A stretch of 64,000 nt of DNA from UBA6898 sp964463135 (lineage in GTDB: Bacteria; Nitrospirota; Thermodesulfovibrionia; Thermodesulfovibrionales; UBA6898): positions 173,064-237,063 of the forward strand of contig CAYXBA010000004.1 of NCBI GenBank assembly GCA_964463135.1, in the 5' to 3' direction. Positions 1 to 7,427 of this stretch are shown piece by piece. The notes beneath the pieces are model-generated. The model did no database searches, was not told the DNA's origin, and was given only the letters and a program-made list of their open reading frames with translations. Numbering within the stretch: the stretch's first letter is position 1; each line of letters starts with the position of its first letter. A program made the translations under genes and the position numbers.

Positions 1-128
1 GGATAATCCTCTGCCATATCCTTGGCATGCCGCTCGAAAACGTCTTCAGGATCGAACAGGATTATGCAGCCCTGAACATCATTGAGTTCTGGGAAATGTA
101 TCCTGTGCTGAAATTGTTGAATGGTTAG
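1..128 (+). CDS. C-terminal fragment of a CobC-like histidine phosphatase (5' end outside window)
   Basis: The frame that opens at base 3 runs without a stop to TAG at 126-128 and encodes about 41 residues, including the stretch FRIEQDYAALNIIEFW. That pattern, with an acidic-QDY-small-LN-ILE/IE run near the C-terminus, is typical of alpha-ribazole-5'-phosphate phosphatases (CobC) of the histidine phosphatase superfamily, which act late in cobalamin nucleotide-loop assembly. The catalytic RHG and second His motifs would lie upstream and are not visible. The placement directly before a cobalamin riboswitch and a BtuB-like receptor fits a B12 locus. Another histidine phosphatase family member cannot be excluded from so short a tail. 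Confidence 0.6.
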   Translation, partial: IILCHILGMPLENVFRIEQDYAALNIIEFWEMYPVLKLLNG

Positions 129-154
129 GTAGAACAATGCTGCTTTCAGCAGCA

Positions 155-370
155 AAAGGATGCATGAAAGGGGAATCCCGTGAGAAACGGGAACTGCCCC
201 GCAACTGTAAAGGGAACGAAAGCCAAACAAAAGTGATCAGTGCCAGTGAATTAGTGTCAGATTCTGACACTGAAAACTGACACGGACACCGGACAGCCAC
301 TGTCTGCCTGAGGCGGATGGGAAGGCAAGCGAATAGGAAGCCCTGAGTCAGGATACCCTTCATGCACCAG
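155..370 (+). promoter_or_regulatory. cobalamin (adenosylcobalamin-type) riboswitch
   Basis: The conserved B12-box core is readable: GGGAATCCCGTGAGAAACGG followed by the CCCCGCAACTGTAA motif (about 171-211), then GCCACTG and the GCCCTGAGTCAGGATACC block at 340-357. A closing stem pairs TGCATGAA/GGG (161-172, one bulged A) with CCC/TTCATGCA (356-366). A separate small hairpin (TGCTGC/GCAGCA, 138-154) precedes it. The element sits in the 5' leader of the TonB-dependent receptor, where coenzyme B12 binding is expected to shut expression off. The strong Shine-Dalgarno at 397-403 lies just downstream, which suggests translational control. Confidence 0.93.
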
Positions 371-408
371 AAACCAAATAGACCCTTCGTGGGAAGAGGA
401 GGTATCAC

Positions 409-429
409 ATGAGACCTGAGACAGGATAG
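409..429 (+). other. six-codon leader ORF after the riboswitch (MRPETG)
   Basis: ATG at 409 is preceded at ideal distance by a full AGGAGGT (397-403), and the frame ends at TAG 427-429 after six codons. The receptor gene itself begins only at 505 with its own weaker AGGAG. The strong ribosome site nearest the riboswitch therefore serves this tiny frame, not the receptor directly. It may be a coupling or leader peptide, or simply the relic of a former start. The stretch 408-429 also resembles 361-380 (CATG-ACC-GA-AC-ATAG spacing). Translation is unproven. Confidence 0.4.
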
Positions 430-504
430 TCTCCGCTGTCTGCAGTGACATCATTGTTGTACCAGTAATCAATAATTTCAGAATAATTAAAGGAGATGTT
501 ATAC

Positions 505-2481
505 ATGAAGAAAATTCTGTTAGTAATCATTATGATTGCGGCTTCTCTGCCTGTCTGGGCAGAGGAGAAAGCAATATCCCTTGATGAGATCGTCGTAACT
601 GCCACAAGGGCTGACGAGGAGATCGACAAGATATCGTCAAACATTACGGTCATTACCCAGGAGGAGATCAAGAAGTCAACAGCTATAACTGTGCAGGACC
701 TTCTGAAGGCTGAGGAAGGCCTTATCGTCAGAGATCTCTATGGCACGGGGACAAAATCAACTGTTGATATGAGAGGATTCGCAAAAGGTGTCAATACAGT
801 AGTCCTTATTGATGGGAGAAGAATTAACCAAATTGACTCCGGCGCTGTTGACTGGAACTTGATCCCGCTTGAAAATGTAGAAAGGATTGAAATTGTGAGG
901 GGCAGTGAAAGCGTCCTTTATGGAGATAATGCCCTCGCAGGAGCTATTAACATCATAACCAAAAAGGGTTTCACTAAGAAGCCTGAACTTGTGCTCGATG
1001 CAAGAGCAGAGAGCTATAGTGGCCATAGTGAGTATGGCACATTCACGGGTGGCAACGATTGGATAGGGTACTTTTTTTTCATAAAGCACCGGCAGACTGA
1101 AGGTTATCGTGAAAACAGCAATTTTAATGCAACAGATATAAACACTCGGCTGAACTTTAAGATCAACAGCACCTTTTCTATTGATGCTGCTGCCGGTTAT
1201 CATGAAGACGAACAGGGGCTGCCCGGGGCTCTCTTTGAGAGGGAGGTAAAGGACGATCGCAGGCAATCTCGCGAACCCAAGAACAATGCTCATTACGACC
1301 ATCGCTATGTAGATATTAAGGGAAACATCCTGCTTGGAGCATGGGGTGATTTAGAATTGGGATACAGTTACGATAATACCAAGTTTGGGGCCCAATATTT
1401 AAATTACTTTACAAATATGGATAGAGATTCTTCCACGATTGGATTGCGTGCAAAATTAACGGTTGATACGAAGATAAGTTCATTCAGGAATCTTACCATT
1501 GCCGGCGTGGACTATTTTGACTCAACTGTAGATAATGCATCAAAGGATACTTTCGGAACATGGAGTTCAGCTGCCGAGATTACAAAGGAAGAAACAGGAC
1601 TTTACCTGCAGAATGAGTTCTTTATAAACGAGCGCCTTTCGATCAGTGCCGGCTACCGTTATTCATCAACACAATATGGGGACACGGTGAGCAATCTCTC
1701 CTTATGGGGAAATAGCACGGGATCTGACAACGTCAGGTTTACGGAAGATTCTTTCAGATTGGGCATCAACTACAATTACCAGAAGGGCTCCAAGGTCTTT
1801 TTGAGCTATGCAAAAGGATACCGTCTCCCTGCAACTGATGAACTGGTTGATTATCTCGGCAATGTTAAACTCCTGAAGCCGGAAAAATCAGATACCTACG
1901 AGATTGGAATTGTTCATTCATTTGGTGACAGGCTTCAGATACGATTGACGGCATACACCATGGACGTGAGAGATGAACTCTATGTTAACCCCCAGTTGAG
2001 TTTTGGTTTTGGCGATAACCAAAATCTGGATAAAACAAAGCATTATGGTGCTGAAGCAGGATTTTCCGCAAAGATTACAGACACCATTTCCGCCTTCGGC
2101 AGTTTTACCTATTCCGTGGCAAAATTTGATGCAGGGCCCTATGATGAAAATTACATACCTATGGTGCCGAGATACACCGCCAGCATTGGAGCTGACTTCC
2201 GCCCCATGAAAGAACTTCTTCTGTCAATGAAAGGAACCTGGGTTGATCAGCGTTACCTGGAAAATGATGTCAAGAACGATCTTGATCAGCTTGAGTCAAG
2301 TTTTGTACTTGACACAAAAATCTCTTATACCTATAAGAATATTACGGCATATCTTGGCATTAATAATTTGCTCAATGAAGAATTCTCGGACTATGGAGCA
2401 CATAGTTCATCTAGTAATTATGAAAAGTATTATCCTGCGCCGGAACGCAATTTCTACGGGGGGTTGAGAATAGCACTTTAA
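505..2481 (+). CDS. btuB: TonB-dependent outer-membrane receptor, BtuB-like (vitamin B12)
   Basis: This 658-residue protein has a signal peptide (MKKILLVIIMIAASLPVWA, cleavage near 19), a TonB box around residues 25-33 (SLDEIVVTA), a plug domain with the typical DLLKAEEGLIVRD, VLIDGRR and ENVERIEIVRG...LYGDNALAGAINIITKKG motifs, and a C-terminal beta-barrel. Its size and plug motifs match BtuB/CirA-type receptors, and the cobalamin riboswitch upstream argues for cobalamin or a corrinoid as substrate. The ATG at 505 is preferred over the ATG at 496 because the AGGAG at 491-495 directly abuts the latter but is 9 nt from 505. The barrel ends in Leu rather than the usual aromatic residue. A TonB-like gene follows after 1 nt, so the two are probably co-transcribed. 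Confidence 0.88.
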   Translation: MKKILLVIIMIAASLPVWAEEKAISLDEIVVTATRADEEIDKISSNITVITQEEIKKSTAITVQDLLKAEEGLIVRDLYGTGTKSTVDMRGFAKGVNTVVLIDGRRINQIDSGAVDWNLIPLENVERIEIVRGSESVLYGDNALAGAINIITKKGFTKKPELVLDARAESYSGHSEYGTFTGGNDWIGYFFFIKHRQTEGYRENSNFNATDINTRLNFKINSTFSIDAAAGYHEDEQGLPGALFEREVKDDRRQSREPKNNAHYDHRYVDIKGNILLGAWGDLELGYSYDNTKFGAQYLNYFTNMDRDSSTIGLRAKLTVDTKISSFRNLTIAGVDYFDSTVDNASKDTFGTWSSAAEITKEETGLYLQNEFFINERLSISAGYRYSSTQYGDTVSNLSLWGNSTGSDNVRFTEDSFRLGINYNYQKGSKVFLSYAKGYRLPATDELVDYLGNVKLLKPEKSDTYEIGIVHSFGDRLQIRLTAYTMDVRDELYVNPQLSFGFGDNQNLDKTKHYGAEAGFSAKITDTISAFGSFTYSVAKFDAGPYDENYIPMVPRYTASIGADFRPMKELLLSMKGTWVDQRYLENDVKNDLDQLESSFVLDTKISYTYKNITAYLGINNLLNEEFSDYGAHSSSSNYEKYYPAPERNFYGGLRIAL

Positions 2482-2482
2482 T

Positions 2483-3235
2483 ATGTTCCGTATATCGCAC
2501 AATATCATCTTTTCTGTGCTGATGCATTCCATCCTGTTCGCTGCTGCCCTGTTGATCGGGAGCAGCAGCGAGGTCAGGAAGGCGCACCTGTTCACTGTTT
2601 CTCTCTTTGATGAAAAAGAGAACCGTGTCATGGGGCAAGAGGCCCCTGTTGGTGACATGAAGCAGATTCAGCGGCTGATGGAGACAGCAAAGTCTGCAGA
2701 GAAGCGGAACAGAACATTATCTTCAGTTCAGGATAGCATCTCTATACAGACCGGGACACCTTCTGCTGCGGTCAAGGCTGCGACTGACACTATTATTGAT
2801 CCCGGACCGGGAGTAGCCGGAATTGAAGCGAAAAATAGTACTTCGCAGGTCGGGGGAAGCAGTCCCTCTTCTGCCGGCAGTAAGACATCCGGGATCAACA
2901 ACGAAAAAACAGATATAGCTTCAGCAGTGCGCGGACAGGCTGGCCGGGCAGCTGAAACCGGTTCAGATGCCGCCCTCATGAAAAAAATCCGTGACGCCCT
3001 GCAGGCGAATCTCGTTTATCCTTACATCGCCAGAAAGAGAAGAATAGAGGGGACGGTCCTGATGGAGTTCCACATTAATGGCAGAGGAATGCCGGAAGGC
3101 ATTAGGGTTGCGAAGGGATCGAACTATGCTGTTCTTGATGAGGCAGCACGCGAGACTGTTCTCAAGACCTCTCCGTTTCCTGCGAGAGATAATATTATCG
3201 AGGTGCCTATCAGATTCTCCCTCACGGGGGAGTAG
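2483..3235 (+). CDS. TonB-family energy-transducing protein
   Basis: A 250-residue protein with one N-terminal membrane segment (about residues 7-27, cytoplasmic N-terminus), a low-complexity periplasmic linker rich in Ser/Ala/Gly/Thr, and a C-terminal TonB domain (about 165-250) with the YPYIARKRRIEGTVLMEF and GRGMPEGIRV motifs that contact receptor TonB boxes. The linker is not the usual Pro-Lys/Pro-Glu repeat. It starts one base after the receptor stop codon, so it is most likely a dedicated partner of that receptor. ExbB and ExbD genes are not in the window. An intrinsic terminator follows. Confidence 0.85.
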   Translation: MFRISHNIIFSVLMHSILFAAALLIGSSSEVRKAHLFTVSLFDEKENRVMGQEAPVGDMKQIQRLMETAKSAEKRNRTLSSVQDSISIQTGTPSAAVKAATDTIIDPGPGVAGIEAKNSTSQVGGSSPSSAGSKTSGINNEKTDIASAVRGQAGRAAETGSDAALMKKIRDALQANLVYPYIARKRRIEGTVLMEFHINGRGMPEGIRVAKGSNYAVLDEAARETVLKTSPFPARDNIIEVPIRFSLTGE

Positions 3236-3250
3236 AACGTTGAAGACAAT

Positions 3251-3285
3251 AAAAAAAGGCCCCCGAAAACCAGGGGCCTTTTTTA
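3251..3285. terminator. bidirectional intrinsic terminator between tonB-like gene and tusA
   Basis: GGCCCC (3258-3263) pairs with GGGGCC (3273-3278) across a short loop, flanked by an A-run on the left (3251-3257) and a T-run on the right (3279-3284), so it can terminate in both directions. It lies between two convergent operons. Confidence 0.9.
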
Positions 3286-3304
3286 TTGCATGGTAAATCA
3301 GTTC

Positions 3305-3550
3305 TTAGGGCTTCTGGATGTAAATCTCCCAGCTTTCGCCGGTCTTTACGACTTCACAGGGCATTCCCTTGCCCTCTGCAAATCTCGGGAGAGAATCCTC
3401 TGCTGATGCGGGAGCATCGCAAAGGATCTTGAGGATGCCGCCGCTCGGAAGCTTCTCAAGCGCCTTCTTGCTCAGTACGAGAGGGTAAGGGCATACTCTG
3501 CCCAGAACGTCCAGTACCTCTGTCGGTGTCTGTGATTTTAAATCTGCCAT
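3305..3550 (-). CDS. tusA: TusA-family sulfur carrier protein
   Basis: An 81-residue TusA/SirA fold protein with the diagnostic CPYP motif (Cys20 would carry the persulfide) and the family's C-terminal strand pattern. TusA proteins take sulfane sulfur from rhodaneses or cysteine desulfurase and pass it to DsrE-type acceptors; in dsr-encoding sulfur oxidisers TusA-DsrEFH-DsrC forms a relay. It is the last gene of the DsrH-E-F-like set, with a good AAGGAGG ribosome site. Its position supports a role in dissimilatory sulfur transfer rather than only tRNA thiolation. Confidence 0.92.
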   Translation of the reverse strand: MADLKSQTPTEVLDVLGRVCPYPLVLSKKALEKLPSGGILKILCDAPASAEDSLPRFAEGKGMPCEVVKTGESWEIYIQKP

Positions 3551-3567
3551 GTTTATTCCTCCTTAAT

Positions 3568-3981
3568 TTAGCAGAAGAGGAGATGATCAGCCGTCTCCAT
3601 CTCTTTCTGTATTTCACTATAGGGCACAAGATTCGCTTTCATATCGCCGCCGAGATCCTCGGCATCCACAATCAGGTTCTCCTCGGTAAGACCGAACCTG
3701 TCAAGATCTTCCTTGCAGATAAGCACCTTCAGGTCAAGAAGAAGTGTATTCTTCGCATGTCCTTCGAGCGTGGTTATGCCGTAATGCTTGCCGCCCTGCT
3801 GGTTCTTCAGCACGTTATACACACCGTCGCCAACATAGGAGACAGAAGCCTCGACGAGATCTCCGTCGTTGAGATAGATCTCGACCGTCTGGCTTGATAT
3901 CGCATGAGTAAGGGCAAGCCTTGATGCCTCTGTTTTATAAGGAAGTGAACGGACAATAAATGCAAGTTTCTTGGTCGCCAT
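3568..3981 (-). CDS. DsrE/DsrF-family sulfur relay protein (DsrF-like)
   Basis: A 137-residue soluble protein of the DsrE/DsrF/TusCD fold (N-terminal AFIVRSLPYKTEASRLALTHA, then YVGDGVYNVLKNQQ). It lacks the central CxxC-type DsrE active site but has Cys in VLICKEDL and a Cys as its very last residue (DHLLFC). It follows the DsrE-like gene by one base, giving an H-E-F-like trio plus TusA. In DsrE2F2H2 complexes the F subunit is structural. I assign it by position and fold; the exact DsrF orthology is an inference. Confidence 0.72.
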   Translation of the reverse strand: MATKKLAFIVRSLPYKTEASRLALTHAISSQTVEIYLNDGDLVEASVSYVGDGVYNVLKNQQGGKHYGITTLEGHAKNTLLLDLKVLICKEDLDRFGLTEENLIVDAEDLGGDMKANLVPYSEIQKEMETADHLLFC

Positions 3982-3982
3982 A

Positions 3983-4345
3983 TTAGTCTCCTCCTATATG
4001 CAGGACCCGGTCCGCTTCAAAGGTGCTTGCAAGATACCAGTCCATGCTTTTCCGCTGAAAACCGTCAGGACAGTCTTCCTTATGATAACCTCTTGCCTCT
4101 GCACAGGCTTCGCAGGCCGTAGCCTGGAAATTGCCGGTAGCAAGGAGTTCCTGCAGCGTCTTGGCAAGATAAGAATAATCCTTGAACGCCTTCTGCCCTT
4201 TTTTTGCGAGCATGGTAGCGTTCCCGGACATCCAGAAATCCACTTTATGTCCCTTTTTCACCGCAGCCTCAGAGAGCTTGACCGCAAAATCAAGGGATAA
4301 TGAACCTACCAGTGATGAAAATGTGCCTATTGTCAGTTTACCCAT
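3983..4345 (-). CDS. DsrE-family sulfurtransferase with active-site cysteines
   Basis: A 120-residue protein with the DsrE/TusD fold. Cys78 and Cys81 lie in the CEACAEARGY segment, matching the site of the persulfide-bearing cysteine of DsrE/TusD, and Cys92 follows. DsrE accepts sulfur from TusA and hands it to DsrC in the oxidative Dsr pathway. Its neighbours are DsrH-like (upstream), DsrF-like and TusA (downstream), all tightly spaced. Presence of a complete active site in this subunit, next to a dsr locus, is notable because DsrEFH is regarded as a marker of the oxidative direction. Confidence 0.78.
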   Translation of the reverse strand: MGKLTIGTFSSLVGSLSLDFAVKLSEAAVKKGHKVDFWMSGNATMLAKKGQKAFKDYSYLAKTLQELLATGNFQATACEACAEARGYHKEDCPDGFQRKSMDWYLASTFEADRVLHIGGD

Positions 4346-4354
4346 AGTACCCTC

Positions 4355-4651
4355 CTATAACCAGATCACTTTTTCGTAATCATTAAAGATAAGATCAACT
4401 ACATCGCCGTAACTGACAGCCTTTACACGGCTATCGAGTTTGTCAGCAGTAAAGCCTCTGGTCTCGAAGTCCTCGGACAGGGCATAGAAGTCAGCCTTTT
4501 TGTCGAGGATCGGGCAGGCCTTGCCGCCTTCCTTTACTGCTGCGTGATACACACCATTGCCGACAAGGATAATGCCAAGCTTTTCTGCACTGAGCCTGTC
4601 CACGATATCAGACCCGGTCCGGTAATCGCTCAAAAGGACAGCTAATTTCAT
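4355..4651 (-). CDS. DsrH/TusB-family protein
   Basis: A 98-residue protein of the DsrH/TusB family: short N-terminal strand, GIILVGNGVYHAAVKEG helix entry, a DFYALSEDFETRGF segment and the typical ending with an aromatic residue (VIWL). It is the first gene of the four-gene set, with AAGGAGG upstream and a convincing sigma-70 promoter at 4690-4719. DsrH is the third subunit of the DsrEFH hexamer. The conserved N-terminal Cys of A. vinosum DsrH is not in the same place; a Cys is present in KACPIL. Confidence 0.75.
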   Translation of the reverse strand: MKLAVLLSDYRTGSDIVDRLSAEKLGIILVGNGVYHAAVKEGGKACPILDKKADFYALSEDFETRGFTADKLDSRVKAVSYGDVVDLIFNDYEKVIWL

Positions 4652-4689
4652 CAGGAATACCTCCTTAATAGGTTTGTGAAAAGTTCTGT

Positions 4690-4719
4690 TTTATACCAGT
4701 TACCAGCAAAGGGCGTCAA
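4690..4719 (-). promoter_or_regulatory. sigma-70 promoter of the dsrH/E/F-like-tusA operon
   Basis: On the minus strand TTGACG (4714-4719) and TATAAA (4690-4695) are separated by 18 bp, about 40 bp upstream of the DsrH-like start. This separates the sulfur-relay set from the dsrMKJOP-ferredoxin transcript. Confidence 0.65.
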
Positions 4720-4805
4720 GATAAAAAATACGCCTTATGCTGCTAACGCTCGCTCCCGTGATATCACCAGACACTGGAGATATCCGAAAGCGAAAAAGAG
4801 ACTGA

Positions 4806-4991
4806 CTACATCTCGGTAAGCGTTACCGAACCTGACGCACAGACGCTCGTGCAGGTCTGGCAGCCTTCGCAATCGTCTGCGCGTGCAGCAACAGACTTTC
4901 CGTCCACCATGTCAAATACATTAACAGGGCAGTTGTTCGCACATTCCTCACAACCAGTACACGTGTCGGCATTCACAGCTACAAGATACAT
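4806..4991 (-). CDS. 2[4Fe-4S] ferredoxin
   Basis: A 61-residue bacterial-type ferredoxin with two clusters of cysteines, CTGCEECANNCP and CEGCQTCTSVC, each suited to one [4Fe-4S] centre. It follows dsrP in the same orientation after about 75 bases with its own strong GGAGG site. Ferredoxin genes commonly accompany dsr loci and could exchange electrons with the DsrMKJOP complex or cytoplasmic Dsr enzymes. The partner is inferred from position only. Confidence 0.93.
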   Translation of the reverse strand: MYLVAVNADTCTGCEECANNCPVNVFDMVDGKSVAARADDCEGCQTCTSVCASGSVTLTEM

Positions 4992-5066
4992 AGTATTTAC
5001 CTCCTTTTTGTAATAGAGAATAGTTTGTTATTGGTATACAACCGTGATGATAAAATCACCGCGCTA

Positions 5067-6233
5067 TCAGTGCTCAACTGCACCACCCTCTTCCCTGACA
5101 CCTACGGCAACCTTATAGAGCAACGTAAGGACCAACAGTCCGACCGCATAAACCCCAAAGGTGATCGCAAGCTCAGGAGCGGTCGGCGCATACTCGGTCA
5201 CCCGTTCGAACGGGTTCGGCACAAAGCCGCCGATAACAAGGCCCATGCCCTTGTCTATCCATGCGGCGATAATAACCCCCACAAGCGCAATCTTCAGCGT
5301 ACCCTCATTCTGGCGTGTGCCAGGGTATACCAGAAGTGCGATGCTGGCAAAAGCAAGAACCGCAGCAGTCCACATCCAGGGCACAAGCTTCGTATGGCCG
5401 TCAAGCCCGGCAAAGAGATAAACAAGCGGGTGTGCATGACCCGGGATACCGCTATAGAATGCGGTAAAAACCTCAAGCAGGAAGAAAAAGACATTCGCGC
5501 ACATTGCATACGTGACGATCTTTGCCAGCGACTGGATAGCCTCCTGGCCCGGATCGAACTTGCTGAACTTCCTCACCAGCAGGGCAAGCAGGACCAGAAT
5601 TGCGGGTCCGCCTGCAAAAGCCGAGGCAAGGAACCTGGCAGCCATGATAGCGGTAAGCCAGAGGTGCCTGCCGGGAAGGCCGGCATAGAGAAACGCCGTG
5701 ACCGTATGGATACTGACAGCCCAGGGGATCGAAAGGTAGATCAGCGGCTTGACCCACTGGGGCGGCGCCACCTGTTTCTGATCAGCTGCAAGGGTCGTCC
5801 ATCCGATGATGATATTCAGGAACAGGTACCCGTTCAGCACGAGTGCATCCCAGAACATGACCGAGTTCAGTGTCGGATGCAGCACGACATTCAGGACCCT
5901 CATCGGCTGGCCCATGTCGACGAGGATGAAGAGCATGCACATCGTGACAGCAGAGACGGCAAGAAACTCACCGAGGATAACGATCTTGCCGAACTTCTTG
6001 AAATTGTGCAGATAATACGGGATAACGAGCATGACCGCAGATGCTGCCACACCGACCAGGAACGTGAACTGGGCGATATAAAATCCCCAGGAAACGTCAC
6101 GACTCAGACCGGTAATGCCCAGACCTTCATTCAGCTGTTTCATATATGCGATGAAGCCAACACCAATGACCGCAAGCAGGAAGAATATCCATGCCCAGTA
6201 TCTATTGCTGCCGCTAAGGGCCCTTTCAAACAT
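5067..6233 (-). CDS. dsrP: DsrP, NrfD-like integral membrane subunit of DsrMKJOP
   Basis: A 388-residue polytopic protein (about ten membrane helices) of the NrfD/PsrC family, which binds quinone at the periplasmic side and pairs with an exported iron-sulfur protein, here DsrO. The ATG at 6233 is chosen because GGAGG sits 7 nt upstream and it overlaps the dsrO stop by 8 nt; the ATG at 6254 has no such site. In DsrMKJOP, DsrP and DsrM are the two quinone-interacting modules linking the menaquinone pool to DsrK and the DsrC trisulfide. Last gene of the mkjop block. Confidence 0.95.
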   Translation of the reverse strand: MFERALSGSNRYWAWIFFLLAVIGVGFIAYMKQLNEGLGITGLSRDVSWGFYIAQFTFLVGVAASAVMLVIPYYLHNFKKFGKIVILGEFLAVSAVTMCMLFILVDMGQPMRVLNVVLHPTLNSVMFWDALVLNGYLFLNIIIGWTTLAADQKQVAPPQWVKPLIYLSIPWAVSIHTVTAFLYAGLPGRHLWLTAIMAARFLASAFAGGPAILVLLALLVRKFSKFDPGQEAIQSLAKIVTYAMCANVFFFLLEVFTAFYSGIPGHAHPLVYLFAGLDGHTKLVPWMWTAAVLAFASIALLVYPGTRQNEGTLKIALVGVIIAAWIDKGMGLVIGGFVPNPFERVTEYAPTAPELAITFGVYAVGLLVLTLLYKVAVGVREEGGAVEH

Positions 6234-7029
6234 GCTCGCCACCTCCAATAACATAATAGATGCTCGGCTGCGTCCCGAGTTCAGGTTTGCGACGGATCGT
6301 GTATTTCTCTGCGATCAGTTTCCTGACCTCAGAACCGGGATCCTCAAGGTCGCCGAAAACGATCGCGCCGTTCGATGCCTCGGCACATGCCGGCTGCTTG
6401 CCGACTGCGAGGCGCTCATAGCAGGCCGTGCATTTTTCGACAACACCGATCATACGGGTCGGGAATTCCTTGTTCTCAACCTTTATCGCAGGACGGGGAT
6501 TGACATAGTTAAAGCTCCTTGCGCCGAACGGACATGCTGCCATGCAGAACCTGCAGCCAATGCAGCGATGCATATCCTGCATAACGATACCGTCGCTCTT
6601 GCGCTTGAAGGTCGCCTGAGTCGGACAGACGCGAACACAGGCAGGGTTAGCGCAATGGTTGCAGAAGAGCAGAAAATTCTTCTCCTGCAGTTCCTTGTTC
6701 ATGAACTTATCTTCAGTCAGTGTAGGGAACGTATGCTCATAGTCATCCTTCCAGATCCATTTGACCTCATGTTTTGGATTGTTCAATGTCGGAACATTAT
6801 GGATGTTATGGCAGGCGTCAATACACTTCTGATAATCTTCTTCGGTCTGGAGCTTGCTGACATCGACCACAAATCCCCACCGTTTCGCCTTAAGGGCATT
6901 CGGATCAGGAGAAGATTGTGCTGCCTCAAGGCCGGACTTACCAAGCGTGGTAATGGCTGTAGCGCTGCCGACACCAAGGATTGTGGAAACACTTGCCAAT
7001 TTAAGAAATTGTCTCCTGTTCATACTCAT
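6226..7029 (-). CDS. dsrO: DsrO, Tat-exported periplasmic iron-sulfur subunit
   Basis: A 267-residue protein starting MSMNRRQFLKLASVS, a twin-arginine signal, followed by ferredoxin-like cysteine sets: CIDACH, CNHCANPACVRVCP, CIGCRFCMAACPFGAR and CTACYERL...PACAEA, enough for up to four [4Fe-4S] clusters as in DsrO/NrfC proteins. The start at 7029 has GGAGG 7 nt upstream and an ATGA overlap with dsrJ; the longer frame to 7281 reads over dsrJ and is rejected. It should carry electrons between DsrJ and DsrP in the periplasm. Confidence 0.95.
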   Translation of the reverse strand: MSMNRRQFLKLASVSTILGVGSATAITTLGKSGLEAAQSSPDPNALKAKRWGFVVDVSKLQTEEDYQKCIDACHNIHNVPTLNNPKHEVKWIWKDDYEHTFPTLTEDKFMNKELQEKNFLLFCNHCANPACVRVCPTQATFKRKSDGIVMQDMHRCIGCRFCMAACPFGARSFNYVNPRPAIKVENKEFPTRMIGVVEKCTACYERLAVGKQPACAEASNGAIVFGDLEDPGSEVRKLIAEKYTIRRKPELGTQPSIYYVIGGGEHV

Positions 7030-7427
7030 GACTTTTCCTCCTTCGGTGCGATATGGCAGCCCCAGCAATAGGGATTTACGGCCATATAGGTATGGCACTT
7101 GTCGCAGAACTCCTTCTTGTTCGAGTGGCATTTCATGCAGGTATTCTGGAGGCTGATCGTAAACTGCCTGCCATTCGACCTGCTGGTATATATCCGGTTG
7201 CCGTTGCGGACAACCTCGTCCCGCCAGTCGTTCAGGAGCTGCATATGTTCGGCCCTCATGAACTCCTTGCTCTCTACGCACTGCTTCTTTGCCATAGCGT
7301 TGATCTCCGGCGTGTTAAGGCTCGGTTCGATCTTTGCATTTGCCTTCCCAAGGTTCAGCAGGAACGGTAATGCAGCCAGGATAAAGAAGACTGCAAGCCC
7401 TGCTATGATCTTTCCGGGATTATACAT
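7026..7427 (-). CDS. dsrJ: DsrJ, membrane-anchored triheme cytochrome c
   Basis: A 133-residue protein with one N-terminal membrane helix (about 7-25) and three CxxCH haem sites: CMKCH (97-101), CDKCH (108-112) and CWGCH (121-125). Cys50 (KKQCVES) corresponds to the cysteine proposed as an unusual distal haem ligand in characterised DsrJ. Its start overlaps the dsrK stop (TAATG). Haem attachment would rely on the CcsA/ResB pair at 41.6-43.1 kb. Confidence 0.95.
   Translation of the reverse strand: MYNPGKIIAGLAVFFILAALPFLLNLGKANAKIEPSLNTPEINAMAKKQCVESKEFMRAEHMQLLNDWRDEVVRNGNRIYTSRSNGRQFTISLQNTCMKCHSNKKEFCDKCHTYMAVNPYCWGCHIAPKEEKS

Noticed and set aside
5025..6251. 408-aa plus-strand ORF antisense to dsrP
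   Set aside because: Its charged, low-complexity translation is an antisense shadow of a membrane protein gene, which is strongly supported on the minus strand.
7029..7281. Extended N-terminus of dsrO
   Set aside because: It reads through dsrJ in another frame; the Tat signal and ribosome site fix the start at 7029.
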